64,000 bases of DNA from Pandoraea norimbergensis. Lineage in GTDB: Bacteria > Pseudomonadota > Gammaproteobacteria > Burkholderiales > Burkholderiaceae. Below the pieces are notes generated by a model that ran no database searches, was not told the origin of the DNA, and saw nothing but the letters and a program-made list of their open reading frames with translations. Each line of letters begins with the position of its first letter. Within the stretch, counting starts at the first letter, position 1. The stretch lies in contig NZ_CP013480.3 of the NCBI RefSeq assembly GCF_001465545.3, positions 2,542,001 through 2,606,000 of the forward strand, given 5' to 3'. This document shows positions 44,545 through 53,434 of this stretch, in pieces. Both the position numbers and the translations under genes were made by a program.

Positions 44545-45440
44545 GAACTGACCTTCTGGCGGGATGCTGCGACGATCGATGCACCGGTCGCGATCAACGC
44601 GAGCACGAGCAGCACGACGGTGGCGGCGCAGGCAAAACCGGTGGCGCCATAAAACGCCTGAAGCAGCACCACCGGGTAGTTGCGATAGCGGAAACCCGCG
44701 ATGAGATTGGAAATCTGGAACTCGCCGATCGACAGCGCGGCGACCATCACCAGCCCGGCGACGAGGCTGTGCGTGAGGTTCGGCACGGCGACGGTCAGAA
44801 ACTGTTTGAGCGGCGAGGCACCGAGCGTGGCCGCGCAGTCTTCGAGACGCGCGATGTCGAGATGGCGCAGATCGGCGAGGAGCGTTTGCGTGAGATACGG
44901 CAGCGTCAGCACGGTGTGGGCCAGCACGAGCAACCAGAGCGAGCCGAGCCACGGCAACGTGTCGCCGCTGAACACAGCGATGTAACCGAAGCCGAGCGTC
45001 AGCGCCGGCACGGCCACCGGCAGCAGTGTCACGAGGCGGGCAATCGCGCCCCGGCCGCTGCGCGAACGGTGATGCAGCGCGTATGAGAGCGGCAGGCCGA
45101 CCAGTGCAGTCATCACGCAGCAACTCAGGGCGACGATGAGGCTGGTGGAGAAGGCGCGCCGGAACGACGGGTCACCGGCCAGTTCGGCAAACCAGTGCAA
45201 CGTGAAGCCGGTCGGCAACACCGTGTTGGTCCATGCCTGACCAAATGCGCCCACGAGCAGCAGAAGTACCGGCAGGCACAGGTAGATGAGAAACAGGGCA
45301 GCGACGGCGCGCACGATCCACAGCAATACGCTGGTGCGTGAGCGCTGCGGCGCACGTCCCGCCTGGCCGGCATCGGCAGGGGCGGGGCTGTGCCGGGATG
45401 GCACAGATCGGGCGTGGCGCTCAATGTGGACGTCGGACAT
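44541..45440 (-). CDS. ABC transporter permease 1 (PotB/PhnU-like)
   Basis: 299 residues with about six membrane segments (IVRAVAALFLIYLCLPVLLLLVGAF, LIVALSCCVMTALVGLPLSYAL, LLPVAVPALTLGFGYIAVFSG, LWLLVLAHTVLTLPYLTQTLL, ...). EAA loop: LDIARLEDCAATLGASPLKQFLTVAVPNLTHSL. First gene of the importer operon; a LysR gene starts 252 bases away on the opposite strand and is the likely regulator. Confidence 0.9.
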   Translation of the reverse strand: MSDVHIERHARSVPSRHSPAPADAGQAGRAPQRSRTSVLLWIVRAVAALFLIYLCLPVLLLLVGAFGQAWTNTVLPTGFTLHWFAELAGDPSFRRAFSTSLIVALSCCVMTALVGLPLSYALHHRSRSGRGAIARLVTLLPVAVPALTLGFGYIAVFSGDTLPWLGSLWLLVLAHTVLTLPYLTQTLLADLRHLDIARLEDCAATLGASPLKQFLTVAVPNLTHSLVAGLVMVAALSIGEFQISNLIAGFRYRNYPVVLLQAFYGATGFACAATVVLLVLALIATGASIVAASRQKVSS

Positions 45441-45692
45441 CGGGTGAACTTGGTCGGCAGGTCATGACAAAAGGGTTGCTGCGACGCTGAAGCCTTTATT
45501 TCCCTTACCAAAAGGGCGAGCGACAGGTTTTGCATTGGGCGCCAGTGTCACGGGGGGACGTGTCATCGTCATGAAGAAAACACACAAATCGGGCATCGTT
45601 CTGTGCGAAAACGGAACAGTTGACGGCCTCGCCGCCGACGCTGTCATCTCTCTTTATCGCCCGCTGTTACCCGGCAAACCCACGCCAGCCCT

Positions 45693-46604
45693 ATGCCTGC
45701 GCTACGTCATTGCTATCCCAACGTTGCTGAACTCCTCGCGTTCGCGAGTGCCGCGCGACACTTGAATTTTTCTCGTGCTGCCCGTGAGCTGGGTCTGACG
45801 CCTAGTGCCGTGAGCCGCCAGATCGCGGCGCTGGAGGCCTTGGTGGCTACACCGTTGTTCGTTCGGGAGGGCAGAAATCTGACACTGACCGATGCCGGGC
45901 GCCGCTATCATGAGCGCGTGGCCGAGCCGTTGCGCGAGATTGGCAATGCGTCGCTGGAACTGATGACTTCACGCGGGGAAAGCGACCTGCTGACCATTGC
46001 GAGCGTGCCGACGTTTACGACGAAGTGGTTGATTCCGCGACTCCCCGACTTTCTTGAGAAAACGCCGGGTGTGACACTGAGCTTCAGCCGTCATTTGTCG
46101 CATGGCGACGCGTTTCCCTTCTCGCTGGATGCCGCCATTCGTTACGGCGACGGCACGTGGGAAGGGGTGGTGAGCGACTATCTCGACGGGCGTTGCTTCG
46201 TGCCAGTGTGCGCGCCGTCGTTTCTCGAGCGTTACCCGCTGACGGATGTCGCCGACGTCGCGCGAGCGCCGCGTCTGGTGCACAGTCAGGCGGAAGATGT
46301 CTGGGGAACGTGGGCGCGTCGTCATGACGTCGGCGAACAGGCGCAACGCACCGGCCCGCGTTTCGAGCAGTATTCGGTGCTGCTTCAAGCGGCGGAGGCG
46401 GGGATGGGCGTCGGCATGGTGCCCGCGTTTCTCGCGCGCGAGGCGCTGACGGCGGGGCGTCTGGTCGAGCCGGTCGACGCCGGGGTCGACGTGCCGCATC
46501 ACGGTCACTACCTGTGTTACCCGCGAGAGCGGTTGCAGCAACGCACGGCCTTGCAGCACTTTCGCGAGTGGATGCTCGCGCAGGCAGGGCAGAGTCAACG
46601 GTAA
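45693..46604 (+). CDS. LysR-family transcriptional regulator (GcvA-like)
   Basis: 303 residues. HTH at about 10-70 (FASAARHLNFSRAARELGLTPSAVSRQIAALEALVATPLFVREGRNLTLT), effector domain with SVPTFTTKWLIPRLPDFLEKTPGVTLSFS, a segment typical of the GcvA/AmpR-like branch. Divergent from the ABC importer, which it probably controls, and followed after 8 bases by the alginate-lyase-like gene, with which it may share a transcript. Confidence 0.9.
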   Translation: MPALRHCYPNVAELLAFASAARHLNFSRAARELGLTPSAVSRQIAALEALVATPLFVREGRNLTLTDAGRRYHERVAEPLREIGNASLELMTSRGESDLLTIASVPTFTTKWLIPRLPDFLEKTPGVTLSFSRHLSHGDAFPFSLDAAIRYGDGTWEGVVSDYLDGRCFVPVCAPSFLERYPLTDVADVARAPRLVHSQAEDVWGTWARRHDVGEQAQRTGPRFEQYSVLLQAAEAGMGVGMVPAFLAREALTAGRLVEPVDAGVDVPHHGHYLCYPRERLQQRTALQHFREWMLAQAGQSQR

Positions 46605-46612
46605 AGGGACGC

Positions 46613-47656
46613 ATGAAACATCAACGCATCAGTCAACGACGCCTGCTCACGGCGCTCATCGCAGGCGCATTCACCATGACAGTTCACCTCAGCGCTTTCG
46701 CCGCGCCACACGAGTGCCCCGCGCCGCCGCCGGGCAACCCCGACATCCGGGCACTTGGCTACTACACCGACAAGGCAAGCTCGCAAATCGACCCGCAGCT
46801 TCAGGCGCAGAACGAAGCGGCGGTGAAGCCACTGAACGACTTTACGGCGCAAATCGCCAAGATGACCGACGCCTATGCCAACGCGGCAGGCAAGGGCGGT
46901 GAGGCTGACGGGCGTTGCACGCTTTCGTGGCTGGAGGCATGGGCCAACAGCGGTGCAATGCTCGGTCAGATGATCCATGTGAATAACGACCAGTCCGACT
47001 ACATGCGCCAATGGACGCATGGGGCTGCCGCCATCGCCTATCTGCGCACGCAGGCATTGGCCACACCGCAGCAGCGGCAGGTGATCGAATCGTGGCTGCG
47101 TCAGTTGTCGAGCGCGAATCTCGCTTACTGGAACAACTCGAAGCACAAGCGCAACAATCACTACTACTGGACGGGCGTCGGCATCATGGCGACGGCACTC
47201 GCCACGCACGACGATGCATTGCTGGCGACGGCCCAAAGCATCTACCGCACCGGCATCGACGCCATTCAACCCGATGGCAGCCTGCCGATGGAGATGGCCC
47301 GCAAGCGTCGCGCGCTGCACTATCACGACTACGCTACGGCGCCGCTGGTGTTGATGGCAGAAATGGCACGGCTTCACGGCGACGACTGGTATGCCTACCG
47401 GCAGGGCGCCATCGAATTGCTGGCGGCACGCGTTGCCGATGGCTATCGCGATCCGGCGTGGTTCAACGCGCAGTCGGGTGCTGTGCAGGAGACCGCCCAA
47501 CCGCGCGGATCGAGTGGCTGGGTGGAGTTTTACCGCCTTCGCTCACCGCATCCCGAGCGCTATGACGCGATGCACGCCTTCGCGCCATTCAAAGACCCGC
47601 GCATGGGTGGCAATCTGACGCTGATGGCGCAACACGGCATCGTGCCGGCGCGCTGA
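46613..47656 (+). CDS. Secreted PL5 alginate lyase-like protein
   Basis: 347 residues with a Sec signal (LLTALIAGAFTMTVHLSAFA). The catalytic core of PL5 alginate lyases (AlgL) is recognisable: HKRNNHYYWTGVGIMATALAT (Asn-His of the NNH-x-YW motif), PDGSLPMEMARKRRALHYHDYATAPLVLMAE (basic substrate cleft plus the catalytic Tyr), and an earlier GRCTLSWLEAWANSGAM. AlgL cleaves mannuronate-rich alginate by beta-elimination in the periplasm. There is no alginate synthesis operon nearby, so the substrate may be another acidic polysaccharide. AAAGGGA precedes ATG 46613. Confidence 0.85.
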   Translation: MKHQRISQRRLLTALIAGAFTMTVHLSAFAAPHECPAPPPGNPDIRALGYYTDKASSQIDPQLQAQNEAAVKPLNDFTAQIAKMTDAYANAAGKGGEADGRCTLSWLEAWANSGAMLGQMIHVNNDQSDYMRQWTHGAAAIAYLRTQALATPQQRQVIESWLRQLSSANLAYWNNSKHKRNNHYYWTGVGIMATALATHDDALLATAQSIYRTGIDAIQPDGSLPMEMARKRRALHYHDYATAPLVLMAEMARLHGDDWYAYRQGAIELLAARVADGYRDPAWFNAQSGAVQETAQPRGSSGWVEFYRLRSPHPERYDAMHAFAPFKDPRMGGNLTLMAQHGIVPAR

Positions 47657-47668
47657 GGTTTTTCAAGA

Positions 47669-47695
47669 CGTCCCCGGGCGCAACGCTTGGGGACG
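47669..47695. terminator. Imperfect hairpin between convergent genes
   Basis: CGTCCCC (47669-47675) pairs with GGGGACG (47689-47695), with partial pairing inside. TTTTTC on the left and CTTCTCTC on the right could give weak U-runs on either strand. It lies between the alginate-lyase-like gene and the convergent LysR gene. Confidence 0.45.
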
Positions 47696-47718
47696 CTTCT
47701 CTCACGCTTCTTCCGCAC

Positions 47719-48606
47719 CTAATGCGGAGCGGTGCTCGCGACGATCAAATCGTAAAGTGCCTGCGCCGCTGGCGATAGCTGGGCCCCCCGGCGGGTGACG
47801 AGCACGAGCGTGCGCGCAATCACCGGCTCGACCAGATCGACGACGCGTATGTGCGGGTAAGCGCCTTTCTGGATTGCCAGCCGCGGCACCACCGCCGCGG
47901 CCACACCTTCCGCCACCATCCCGACTGCTGTGGAACTGCGCTGCACTTCGAAGTGCGGTTGCAGATTCACGTCCGTCAATGCGCCATCGAGCAACGACCG
48001 ATTGGCGCTCACTTGTCCGGCAAAGATCAACGGATACGACGAGAGACTGCGCCACGGCACACGCCGGCGGCGGGCGAGCGGATGTTTTTCGTGGCAGATC
48101 AGCACAAATTGATCTTCTGCTACCGGCAGACCGACCAGATCACTGTGTCCCGGTCCCGCGATATGAATGCCGAATTCGACCTCACGCCGCAGGATGGCGT
48201 CAGTCACTGCCACTGACGAGTGATCGAGCACGCGCACGCGGTTATGCGGAAATCGCTGCGCATAGGTTTGCAGAATGCTCGGCAGAAACTGCACACCCGC
48301 CGTCGGCACACACGCGATCGACACATCGCCACGCGCGGCTTGTCCGCTTTCCTTGATTTCGGTGAGCGCATCGGAAAGCTCATCGAGTAATCGTCGCGCC
48401 TGCGGCAGAAAATCCCGCCCGATCTGCGTGAGCGACACCGACCGTGTGGTGCGCTCGAAGAGCATGACGCCCAGATAGTCCTCAAGTTTGCGCAGCCGCT
48501 GGGTGATGGCGGTTTGCGTCACCGAGAGCACATCGGCTGCGCTCTGAAAGCCGCCGCGATCGGCAATCGCGACAAAGGCCTGCACGCCGAGGATGTCGAT
48601 TTTCAT
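47719..48606 (-). CDS. LysR-family transcriptional regulator
   Basis: 295 residues. HTH (about 5-65, FVAIADRGGFQSAADVLSVTQTAITQRLRKLEDYLGVMLFERTTRSVSLT), effector domain to the end (ISIACVPTAGVQFLPSILQTYAQRFPHNRVRV). The aconitase gene starts 129 bases away on the other strand, so this is probably its regulator, and the intervening AT-rich region should hold the operators. A LysR/aconitase pair suggests inducible use of a tricarboxylate. Confidence 0.92.
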   Translation of the reverse strand: MKIDILGVQAFVAIADRGGFQSAADVLSVTQTAITQRLRKLEDYLGVMLFERTTRSVSLTQIGRDFLPQARRLLDELSDALTEIKESGQAARGDVSIACVPTAGVQFLPSILQTYAQRFPHNRVRVLDHSSVAVTDAILRREVEFGIHIAGPGHSDLVGLPVAEDQFVLICHEKHPLARRRRVPWRSLSSYPLIFAGQVSANRSLLDGALTDVNLQPHFEVQRSSTAVGMVAEGVAAAVVPRLAIQKGAYPHIRVVDLVEPVIARTLVLVTRRGAQLSPAAQALYDLIVASTAPH

Positions 48607-48735
48607 AAGAAAAATTGAGTAATCGGACAGATAAATTCATTTTACGGGAATTGCGGAGCGTTTCAGAATCCGTCCTGCGATCGCACCCACCCACCCCACA
48701 AATGCAGTCAGAAAAGTTCAGTAAAGGAGTGATCG

Positions 48736-51039
48736 ATGTCTCAATTCATTTCTGCGGAGACGCTCACGCGTCTCTATGCGGCCATGGACGACAAGCTTGC
48801 TATCGTCCGTCAGCGGCTTGGCCATCCGCTTACGCTGGCAGAGAAGGTGCTGCTCAGCCATCTGGCCGATCCCGACAATCAGCCGCTCGTGCCGGGTAAG
48901 AGCTATCTCGCGCTGATGGTCGACCGGGTCGTGTTTCAGGACGTGCTTGGGCAGACCGGCATGCTCCAGTTCATGCAGACGGGACGAGACCGTGTCGCCG
49001 TGGCTGCCAGCATTCATTGCGACCACCTGATTCAGGCGCGGGTTGAAGGCCGTGCCGACCTGCGGGCGTCGATCGATGAGAACCAAGAGGTCTACGCGTT
49101 TCTGCGCAGCGCTGCCGCCCGGTATGGGCTGGGCTTCTGGGAGCCCGGCGCGGGCATCATCCATCAGGTGGTGCTCGAGAACTACGCGTTTCCGGGCGCA
49201 CTCATCATCGGCACCGATTCGCACACACCGAATGCCGGTGGCCTCGGTGCTTGCGCCGTGGGCGTCGGTGGTGCCGACGCCGTGGAGGCGCTGGCTGGCC
49301 TGCCGTGGGAGGTGCTCTATCCCAAGCGTATTGCGGTGTATCTCACGGGTGAATTGAACGGCTGGACCGCACCGAAGGACGTGATTCTGCGTGTCGCTGG
49401 CGAACTGACCGTCTCGGGCGGCACGAATGCCATCGTGGAGTACATCGGCCCGGGTGCCCGCACGATCAGCGCGACCGGCAAGGCGACCATCACCAACATG
49501 GGCGCTGAGTTGGGCGCGACCACGTCGATGTTCCCGGCGGACGAACGCATGCTGACGTATCTGCGTGCGAGCGGCCGCGCCGATCTGGTGCCGGTGATCG
49601 AGGCAAATCGGTCGCTGCTGGCACCGGACGCAGAGGTCGAAGCCGATCCCGAGCGCTTCTACGACCGTGTCGTGCGCATTGATCTCTCGACGCTTGAGCC
49701 TCACGTCGTTGGCCCGCATTCGCCGGATCGTGCACGCACGGTGTCGCAGCTCGCGGCGCAAATGAAGCAGGCGAAGCCGGGTGACGGACTGGCCGCACAC
49801 GATGTCGAAGCCGACGCCCTGTCGGCGGCGCTCATCGGCAGTTGCACGAACTCGTCGTATGAAGACATGAGCCGTGCCGCCGACGTGGCGAAGCAGGCGC
49901 ACGCGCATGGCGTGAAGGCCGCCGTGCCGTTCATGGTCACGCCGGGGTCGGAACAGGTCAGAGCGACGATTGCGCGCGACGGTCAACTCGACACACTGGC
50001 GGTGATGGGCGGGACGGTGCTCGCGAATGCTTGTGGTCCGTGCATCGGGCAGTGGCGGCGTGAGTCGGCAGTGGTGGCGGCACCCAACACTATCGTTACG
50101 TCGTACAACCGCAATTTCCCCCGTCGCAACGATGGCTCACCCAATACAGTGAACCTGATCGCCAGCCCGGAAATCGTTACTGCATGGGCACTGGCTGGCC
50201 GCATTTCGTTCGATCCGCAACACGACACGCTGACCGGTGCCGACGGCAAACCATTCCGTCTGACGCCGCCGGCCGTCGCCCCTGAAGTGCCATCGCAAGG
50301 TTTCACACGAGGCGCAACGCATTACATTGCGCCGCCCGACGATGGCACGCGCGTCGAAGTCAGCGTCGATCCGAAGAGCGAACGCATTCAGGTGCTCAAG
50401 CCGTGGCCGGCTTGGAATGGCCGCGACCCGAAGGGCATGCCCGTCCTGATCAAGACGCGCGGCAAAACCACGACGGACCATATTTCACCGGCCGGTCCGT
50501 GGTTGAAACTGCGTGGTCACCTTGAACGTTTCAGCGACAACCTGCTGAACGGCGGGACGAACGCGTTCACCGGCGCGACCGGGCGCACGATCGATCTGCT
50601 GAGCGGTGCGCAGGATGTCACCCCGGCAGAAGCGGCGCGCGCGTATCGGGCGGCAGGGGTGCCGTGGGTCATCGTGGGCGACTTCAATTACGGCGAAGGC
50701 AGCAGCCGCGAGCATGCAGCGCTCTCGCCGCGTCTGCTGGGCGGCATGGCCGTCATCGCACGCAGTTTCGCGCGGATTCACGAGACGAACCTGAAGAAGC
50801 AGGGGCTGCTGGCGTTGACCTTTGCCGACCCGGACGACTATGAGCGCGTGCGTGCCGACGACCGGATCGATTTGCTCGGATTGGCCGACCTTGCGCCGGG
50901 ACGAAACGTCGAGTGCGTGCTGCATCACACGGACGGCACTCAGGAAACCGTGCAGTTGAAGCACAGCTACAGCGATGTGCAGCTTCAGTGGTTCAAGGCG
51001 GGTTCGGCGCTGAACGTCGTGCCGAAGGCAAGCAAGTAA
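48736..51039 (+). CDS. Aconitate hydratase, mitochondrial type
   Basis: Interconverts citrate and isocitrate, or a related substrate, with a [4Fe-4S] cluster. 767 residues, matching the mitochondrial-type aconitases rather than AcnA (about 890) or AcnB (about 865). Cluster cysteines lie in IGSCTNSSYEDM and NACGPCIGQW. The swivel domain has NYGEGSSREHAALSPR. Substrate segments: IIGTDSHTPNAGGLGACAVGVGGADAVEA. A GGAG site lies upstream of ATG 48736. It is monocistronic, divergent from a LysR gene and followed by a hairpin. A second, accessory aconitase is likely, since TCA-cycle genes are absent here. Confidence 0.95.
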   Translation: MSQFISAETLTRLYAAMDDKLAIVRQRLGHPLTLAEKVLLSHLADPDNQPLVPGKSYLALMVDRVVFQDVLGQTGMLQFMQTGRDRVAVAASIHCDHLIQARVEGRADLRASIDENQEVYAFLRSAAARYGLGFWEPGAGIIHQVVLENYAFPGALIIGTDSHTPNAGGLGACAVGVGGADAVEALAGLPWEVLYPKRIAVYLTGELNGWTAPKDVILRVAGELTVSGGTNAIVEYIGPGARTISATGKATITNMGAELGATTSMFPADERMLTYLRASGRADLVPVIEANRSLLAPDAEVEADPERFYDRVVRIDLSTLEPHVVGPHSPDRARTVSQLAAQMKQAKPGDGLAAHDVEADALSAALIGSCTNSSYEDMSRAADVAKQAHAHGVKAAVPFMVTPGSEQVRATIARDGQLDTLAVMGGTVLANACGPCIGQWRRESAVVAAPNTIVTSYNRNFPRRNDGSPNTVNLIASPEIVTAWALAGRISFDPQHDTLTGADGKPFRLTPPAVAPEVPSQGFTRGATHYIAPPDDGTRVEVSVDPKSERIQVLKPWPAWNGRDPKGMPVLIKTRGKTTTDHISPAGPWLKLRGHLERFSDNLLNGGTNAFTGATGRTIDLLSGAQDVTPAEAARAYRAAGVPWVIVGDFNYGEGSSREHAALSPRLLGGMAVIARSFARIHETNLKKQGLLALTFADPDDYERVRADDRIDLLGLADLAPGRNVECVLHHTDGTQETVQLKHSYSDVQLQWFKAGSALNVVPKASK

Positions 51040-51062
51040 TACGAAAAAGGCAGTCGTGGGTG

Positions 51063-51109
51063 GCGCGGGGCATGTCGGTACGACGTTGGTGCTGCATGCC
51101 CCGCGCTTT
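51063..51109 (+). terminator. Terminator-like hairpin after aconitase
   Basis: GCGCGGGGCATG (51063-51074) pairs with CATGCCCCGCGC (51095-51106); 12-bp perfect stem, 20-nt loop, followed by TTT. It begins 23 bases past the stop. Confidence 0.65.
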
Positions 51110-51147
51110 GCTATCGAAGACAGGCTCGTGAGCCTGCAATCGCCCTG

Positions 51148-52020
51148 TTACACGCGGTAGTACGCCGGTTGTGCGAGATCATTGAGCAGGCCGGGGGCCG
51201 CCGGTTGCCACCCGAGGGCGGCGCGGGTGACGTCGCTGGACGCCGCCATATCCGCACTGGCGAAGTCCGCGAACCAGCCGAAGTGTTCACGCTCGCGCGA
51301 GGCGACGGGCAAGCCGAGTCCTCGTCCGATCGCTTCGGCGATGGCGCGCATGGTCACACCTTCCTCCGCGACCGCGTGATACACCGATGCCGGTGCAGCT
51401 TGTTCAATCGCCAGCCGGAACACCTTCGCCGCATCGAGACGATGCACCGCCGCCCAACGGTTGCTGCCGTCGCTGGGATAGGCTGCTACGCCTGTCTCAC
51501 GCGCCAAACGAATCAGAATCGGAACAAAGCCGTGATCGCCGATGCCATGCACCGTGGGCGCAAGACGTACGGTAATGGCGCGCACACCGCGTTCGGCCAA
51601 TGACCTCGCCGTAGTTTCAGACTTGCGCACGAAATCCGCGCTCGGGATGTCTGCCTCGTTGGCCAGTCTGCCGGGGGCGAGGCGAGCGAGCCCGGATGTC
51701 ACGACAAGCGGACGTGCCGAACCGACCAGTGCGTCACCCATGGCTTCGATGGCGCGCTGATCCTGCGCGGCGTTCTCCGCAAATTTCGAGAAGTCGTGAT
51801 TGAACGCCGTGTGGATGACGGCATCGGCGGCACCCGCTGCCGTGCGTAACACATCCAGTTCATCCAGCGATGCACGCACCACTTGTGCACCGGTTGCCGA
51901 CAACGCAGCGGCCTTGTCGTCCGAGCGCGCCAGACCGGTCACATGATGACCCGCAGCGAGCAATTCCTGTACAACCGTGGCGCCGACCCAACCCGTGGCG
52001 CCGGTAACGAATACGTTCAT
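51148..52020 (-). CDS. NAD(P)-dependent epimerase/dehydratase-like SDR (extended type)
   Basis: 290 residues. N-terminal Rossmann motif MNVFVTGATGWVGATVVQELLAAGHHVTGLAR (TGATGWVG), AVIHTAFNHDFSKF, the SGLARLAPGR region, and HAVAEEGVTMRAIAEAIGRGLGLP. It is of the NAD-epimerase/dehydratase-like group without a canonical Y-x-x-x-K, so a reductase or NmrA-like role is possible. GAGGTGA precedes ATG 52020. It follows the O-methyltransferase gene by 10 bases and is therefore in its operon, controlled by the divergent TetR. Confidence 0.88.
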   Translation of the reverse strand: MNVFVTGATGWVGATVVQELLAAGHHVTGLARSDDKAAALSATGAQVVRASLDELDVLRTAAGAADAVIHTAFNHDFSKFAENAAQDQRAIEAMGDALVGSARPLVVTSGLARLAPGRLANEADIPSADFVRKSETTARSLAERGVRAITVRLAPTVHGIGDHGFVPILIRLARETGVAAYPSDGSNRWAAVHRLDAAKVFRLAIEQAAPASVYHAVAEEGVTMRAIAEAIGRGLGLPVASREREHFGWFADFASADMAASSDVTRAALGWQPAAPGLLNDLAQPAYYRV

Positions 52021-52030
52021 TTGATTCACC

Positions 52031-52699
52031 TCATGCGCCGAGGCGCTGTGATAACTCGACGTCGCCACCGAACGGCACCGAGAGATAGCCATGCTCGGGC
52101 GAGCGCACGCGGGCCAGATACTCGGGGCTCGAGTCGGCGTTATCTGCGACGATCAACGCGCCGGGACGCAGTCGCGGCTCAAGCAGCCGAAGAATGTCGG
52201 GGTAGAGCGGTTTGGCCCCGTCGAGCAGCACCAGATCGATCTTGCCGGGCAGATCGACACTCAGCGTTTGCAGCGCATCGCCCGCGCGAATTTCCACCAG
52301 ATCGTCGAGGCCACCCGCCACGAGATTGGCCTGCGCACGCGCAATTTTCGAGGGTTCGAACTCGCTGGTAATCAGGCGGCCGCCGCCGTTGTCACGCAGT
52401 GCCGCAGCCAGATGCAGCGTCGAGATACCGAACGACGTGCCGAATTCCACGATCGACGTGGCACGACAGCTCCGCGCAAGCATGTAGAGCATGCGACCGG
52501 TCTCGCGCGACACCGGCAGTGGGAAATCCTTCATGCGCGAGTAAAGCTCGAGATACTCAGTGCGGCTGCTCATCAGGCGGGAGATGCCACCGTCGGGGCC
52601 ATCGAGGGCGTCCCAGTCGATGGCTCTTGCGGTGGCATCGGCTTCCGTAAAGAGCCGCTCCAGCAACGGCGCGAGCGGGCTTTCAGTCAGTGTCGTCAT
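52031..52699 (-). CDS. Class I SAM-dependent O-methyltransferase (PF01596-like)
   Basis: 222 residues. SAM-binding motif VEFGTSFGISTLHLAAALRDNGGGRLITSEFEPSK, with PGKIDLVLLDGAKPLYPDILRLLEPRLRPGALIVADNAD, typical of the catechol/caffeoyl-CoA O-methyltransferase-like group. Divergent TetR gene 80 bases away; SDR gene follows. Together they look like a small detoxification or resistance module induced by an aromatic compound. Confidence 0.88.
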   Translation of the reverse strand: MTTLTESPLAPLLERLFTEADATARAIDWDALDGPDGGISRLMSSRTEYLELYSRMKDFPLPVSRETGRMLYMLARSCRATSIVEFGTSFGISTLHLAAALRDNGGGRLITSEFEPSKIARAQANLVAGGLDDLVEIRAGDALQTLSVDLPGKIDLVLLDGAKPLYPDILRLLEPRLRPGALIVADNADSSPEYLARVRSPEHGYLSVPFGGDVELSQRLGA

Positions 52700-52729
52700 G
52701 GCAAACCTTCGTGTGAGAGACAGTGCGTC

Positions 52730-52749
52730 TATAATGCGACGAATTCGTC
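52730..52749 (+). promoter_or_regulatory. TetR operator overlapping a TATAAT promoter
   Basis: TATAAT at 52730-52735 is a consensus -10; GACGAATTCGTC at 52738-52749 is a perfect 12-bp palindrome inside TG-CGACGAATTCGTCA-CA, positioned at the start of transcription. It lies between the divergent O-methyltransferase (start 52699) and TetR (start 52780) genes. A palindrome of this size is the usual autorepression site of a TetR regulator. Confidence 0.75.
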
Positions 52750-52779
52750 ACATTTCCTATTCGCATTGCGATTCCGCTC

Positions 52780-53412
52780 ATGACCGAACCCCGAAAAGCC
52801 CGTATTTCCTCGCGAAAACAGCCAAAACAGGCTCGCTCGTCGCAGCTGGTTTCTGCGATTCTCGAGGCGGCGATTCAGGTTTTGGCGAAGGAGGGCGCGC
52901 AGCGGTTTACGACCGCGCGGGTTGCCGAGAAAGCGGGGGTCAGCGTGGGGTCGCTGTATCAGTATTTCCCGAACAAGGCGGCGATTCTGTTTCGCCTGCA
53001 AAGCGACGAATGGGAGCAGACGAGCGGCATGCTGCGTCGCATTCTCGAAGACAAGACGATGCCGCCGCTGGAGCGTCTGCATGTGATGGTGCATGCGTTC
53101 ATTCGCTCCGAGTGCGACGAGGCGCAGGCCCGTGTCGCACTCAACGACGCCGCGCCGCTCTATCGCGATGCCCCGGAAGCGCATGCGGCCCGCGCGTCGG
53201 GCGAGCGCCTGATCCAGACATTCATGGCGGAAGTGTTGCCGAAAGCGTCAGAAGAGACGCGGGCGTTGGCGGGCGATTTGATCGGCGACACGTTGTCCGC
53301 CGTAGGCAAGCAATTTTCCGAAACCCCGAGAACGCCGGCGGAGATCGACATCTACGCCGGCGGGGTGTCGCGCATGTTCTGCGCCTATCTCAAAGATCTC
53401 GGTTGCCGTTGA
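52780..53412 (+). CDS. TetR-family transcriptional repressor
   Basis: 210 residues. HTH at about 22-68: SQLVSAILEAAIQVLAKEGAQRFTTARVAEKAGVSVGSLYQYFPNKAAIL. The helical ligand domain follows. Divergent from the O-methyltransferase/SDR operon and close to a palindromic operator (52738-52749), so autorepression plus control of that operon is expected. Confidence 0.92.
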   Translation: MTEPRKARISSRKQPKQARSSQLVSAILEAAIQVLAKEGAQRFTTARVAEKAGVSVGSLYQYFPNKAAILFRLQSDEWEQTSGMLRRILEDKTMPPLERLHVMVHAFIRSECDEAQARVALNDAAPLYRDAPEAHAARASGERLIQTFMAEVLPKASEETRALAGDLIGDTLSAVGKQFSETPRTPAEIDIYAGGVSRMFCAYLKDLGCR

Positions 53413-53434
53413 AAGGCATGGACGTATGCATGCT

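Noticed and set aside
48718..49986. 422-codon minus-strand frame opposite aconitase
   Set aside because: Antisense shadow; codon bias fits the aconitase strand.
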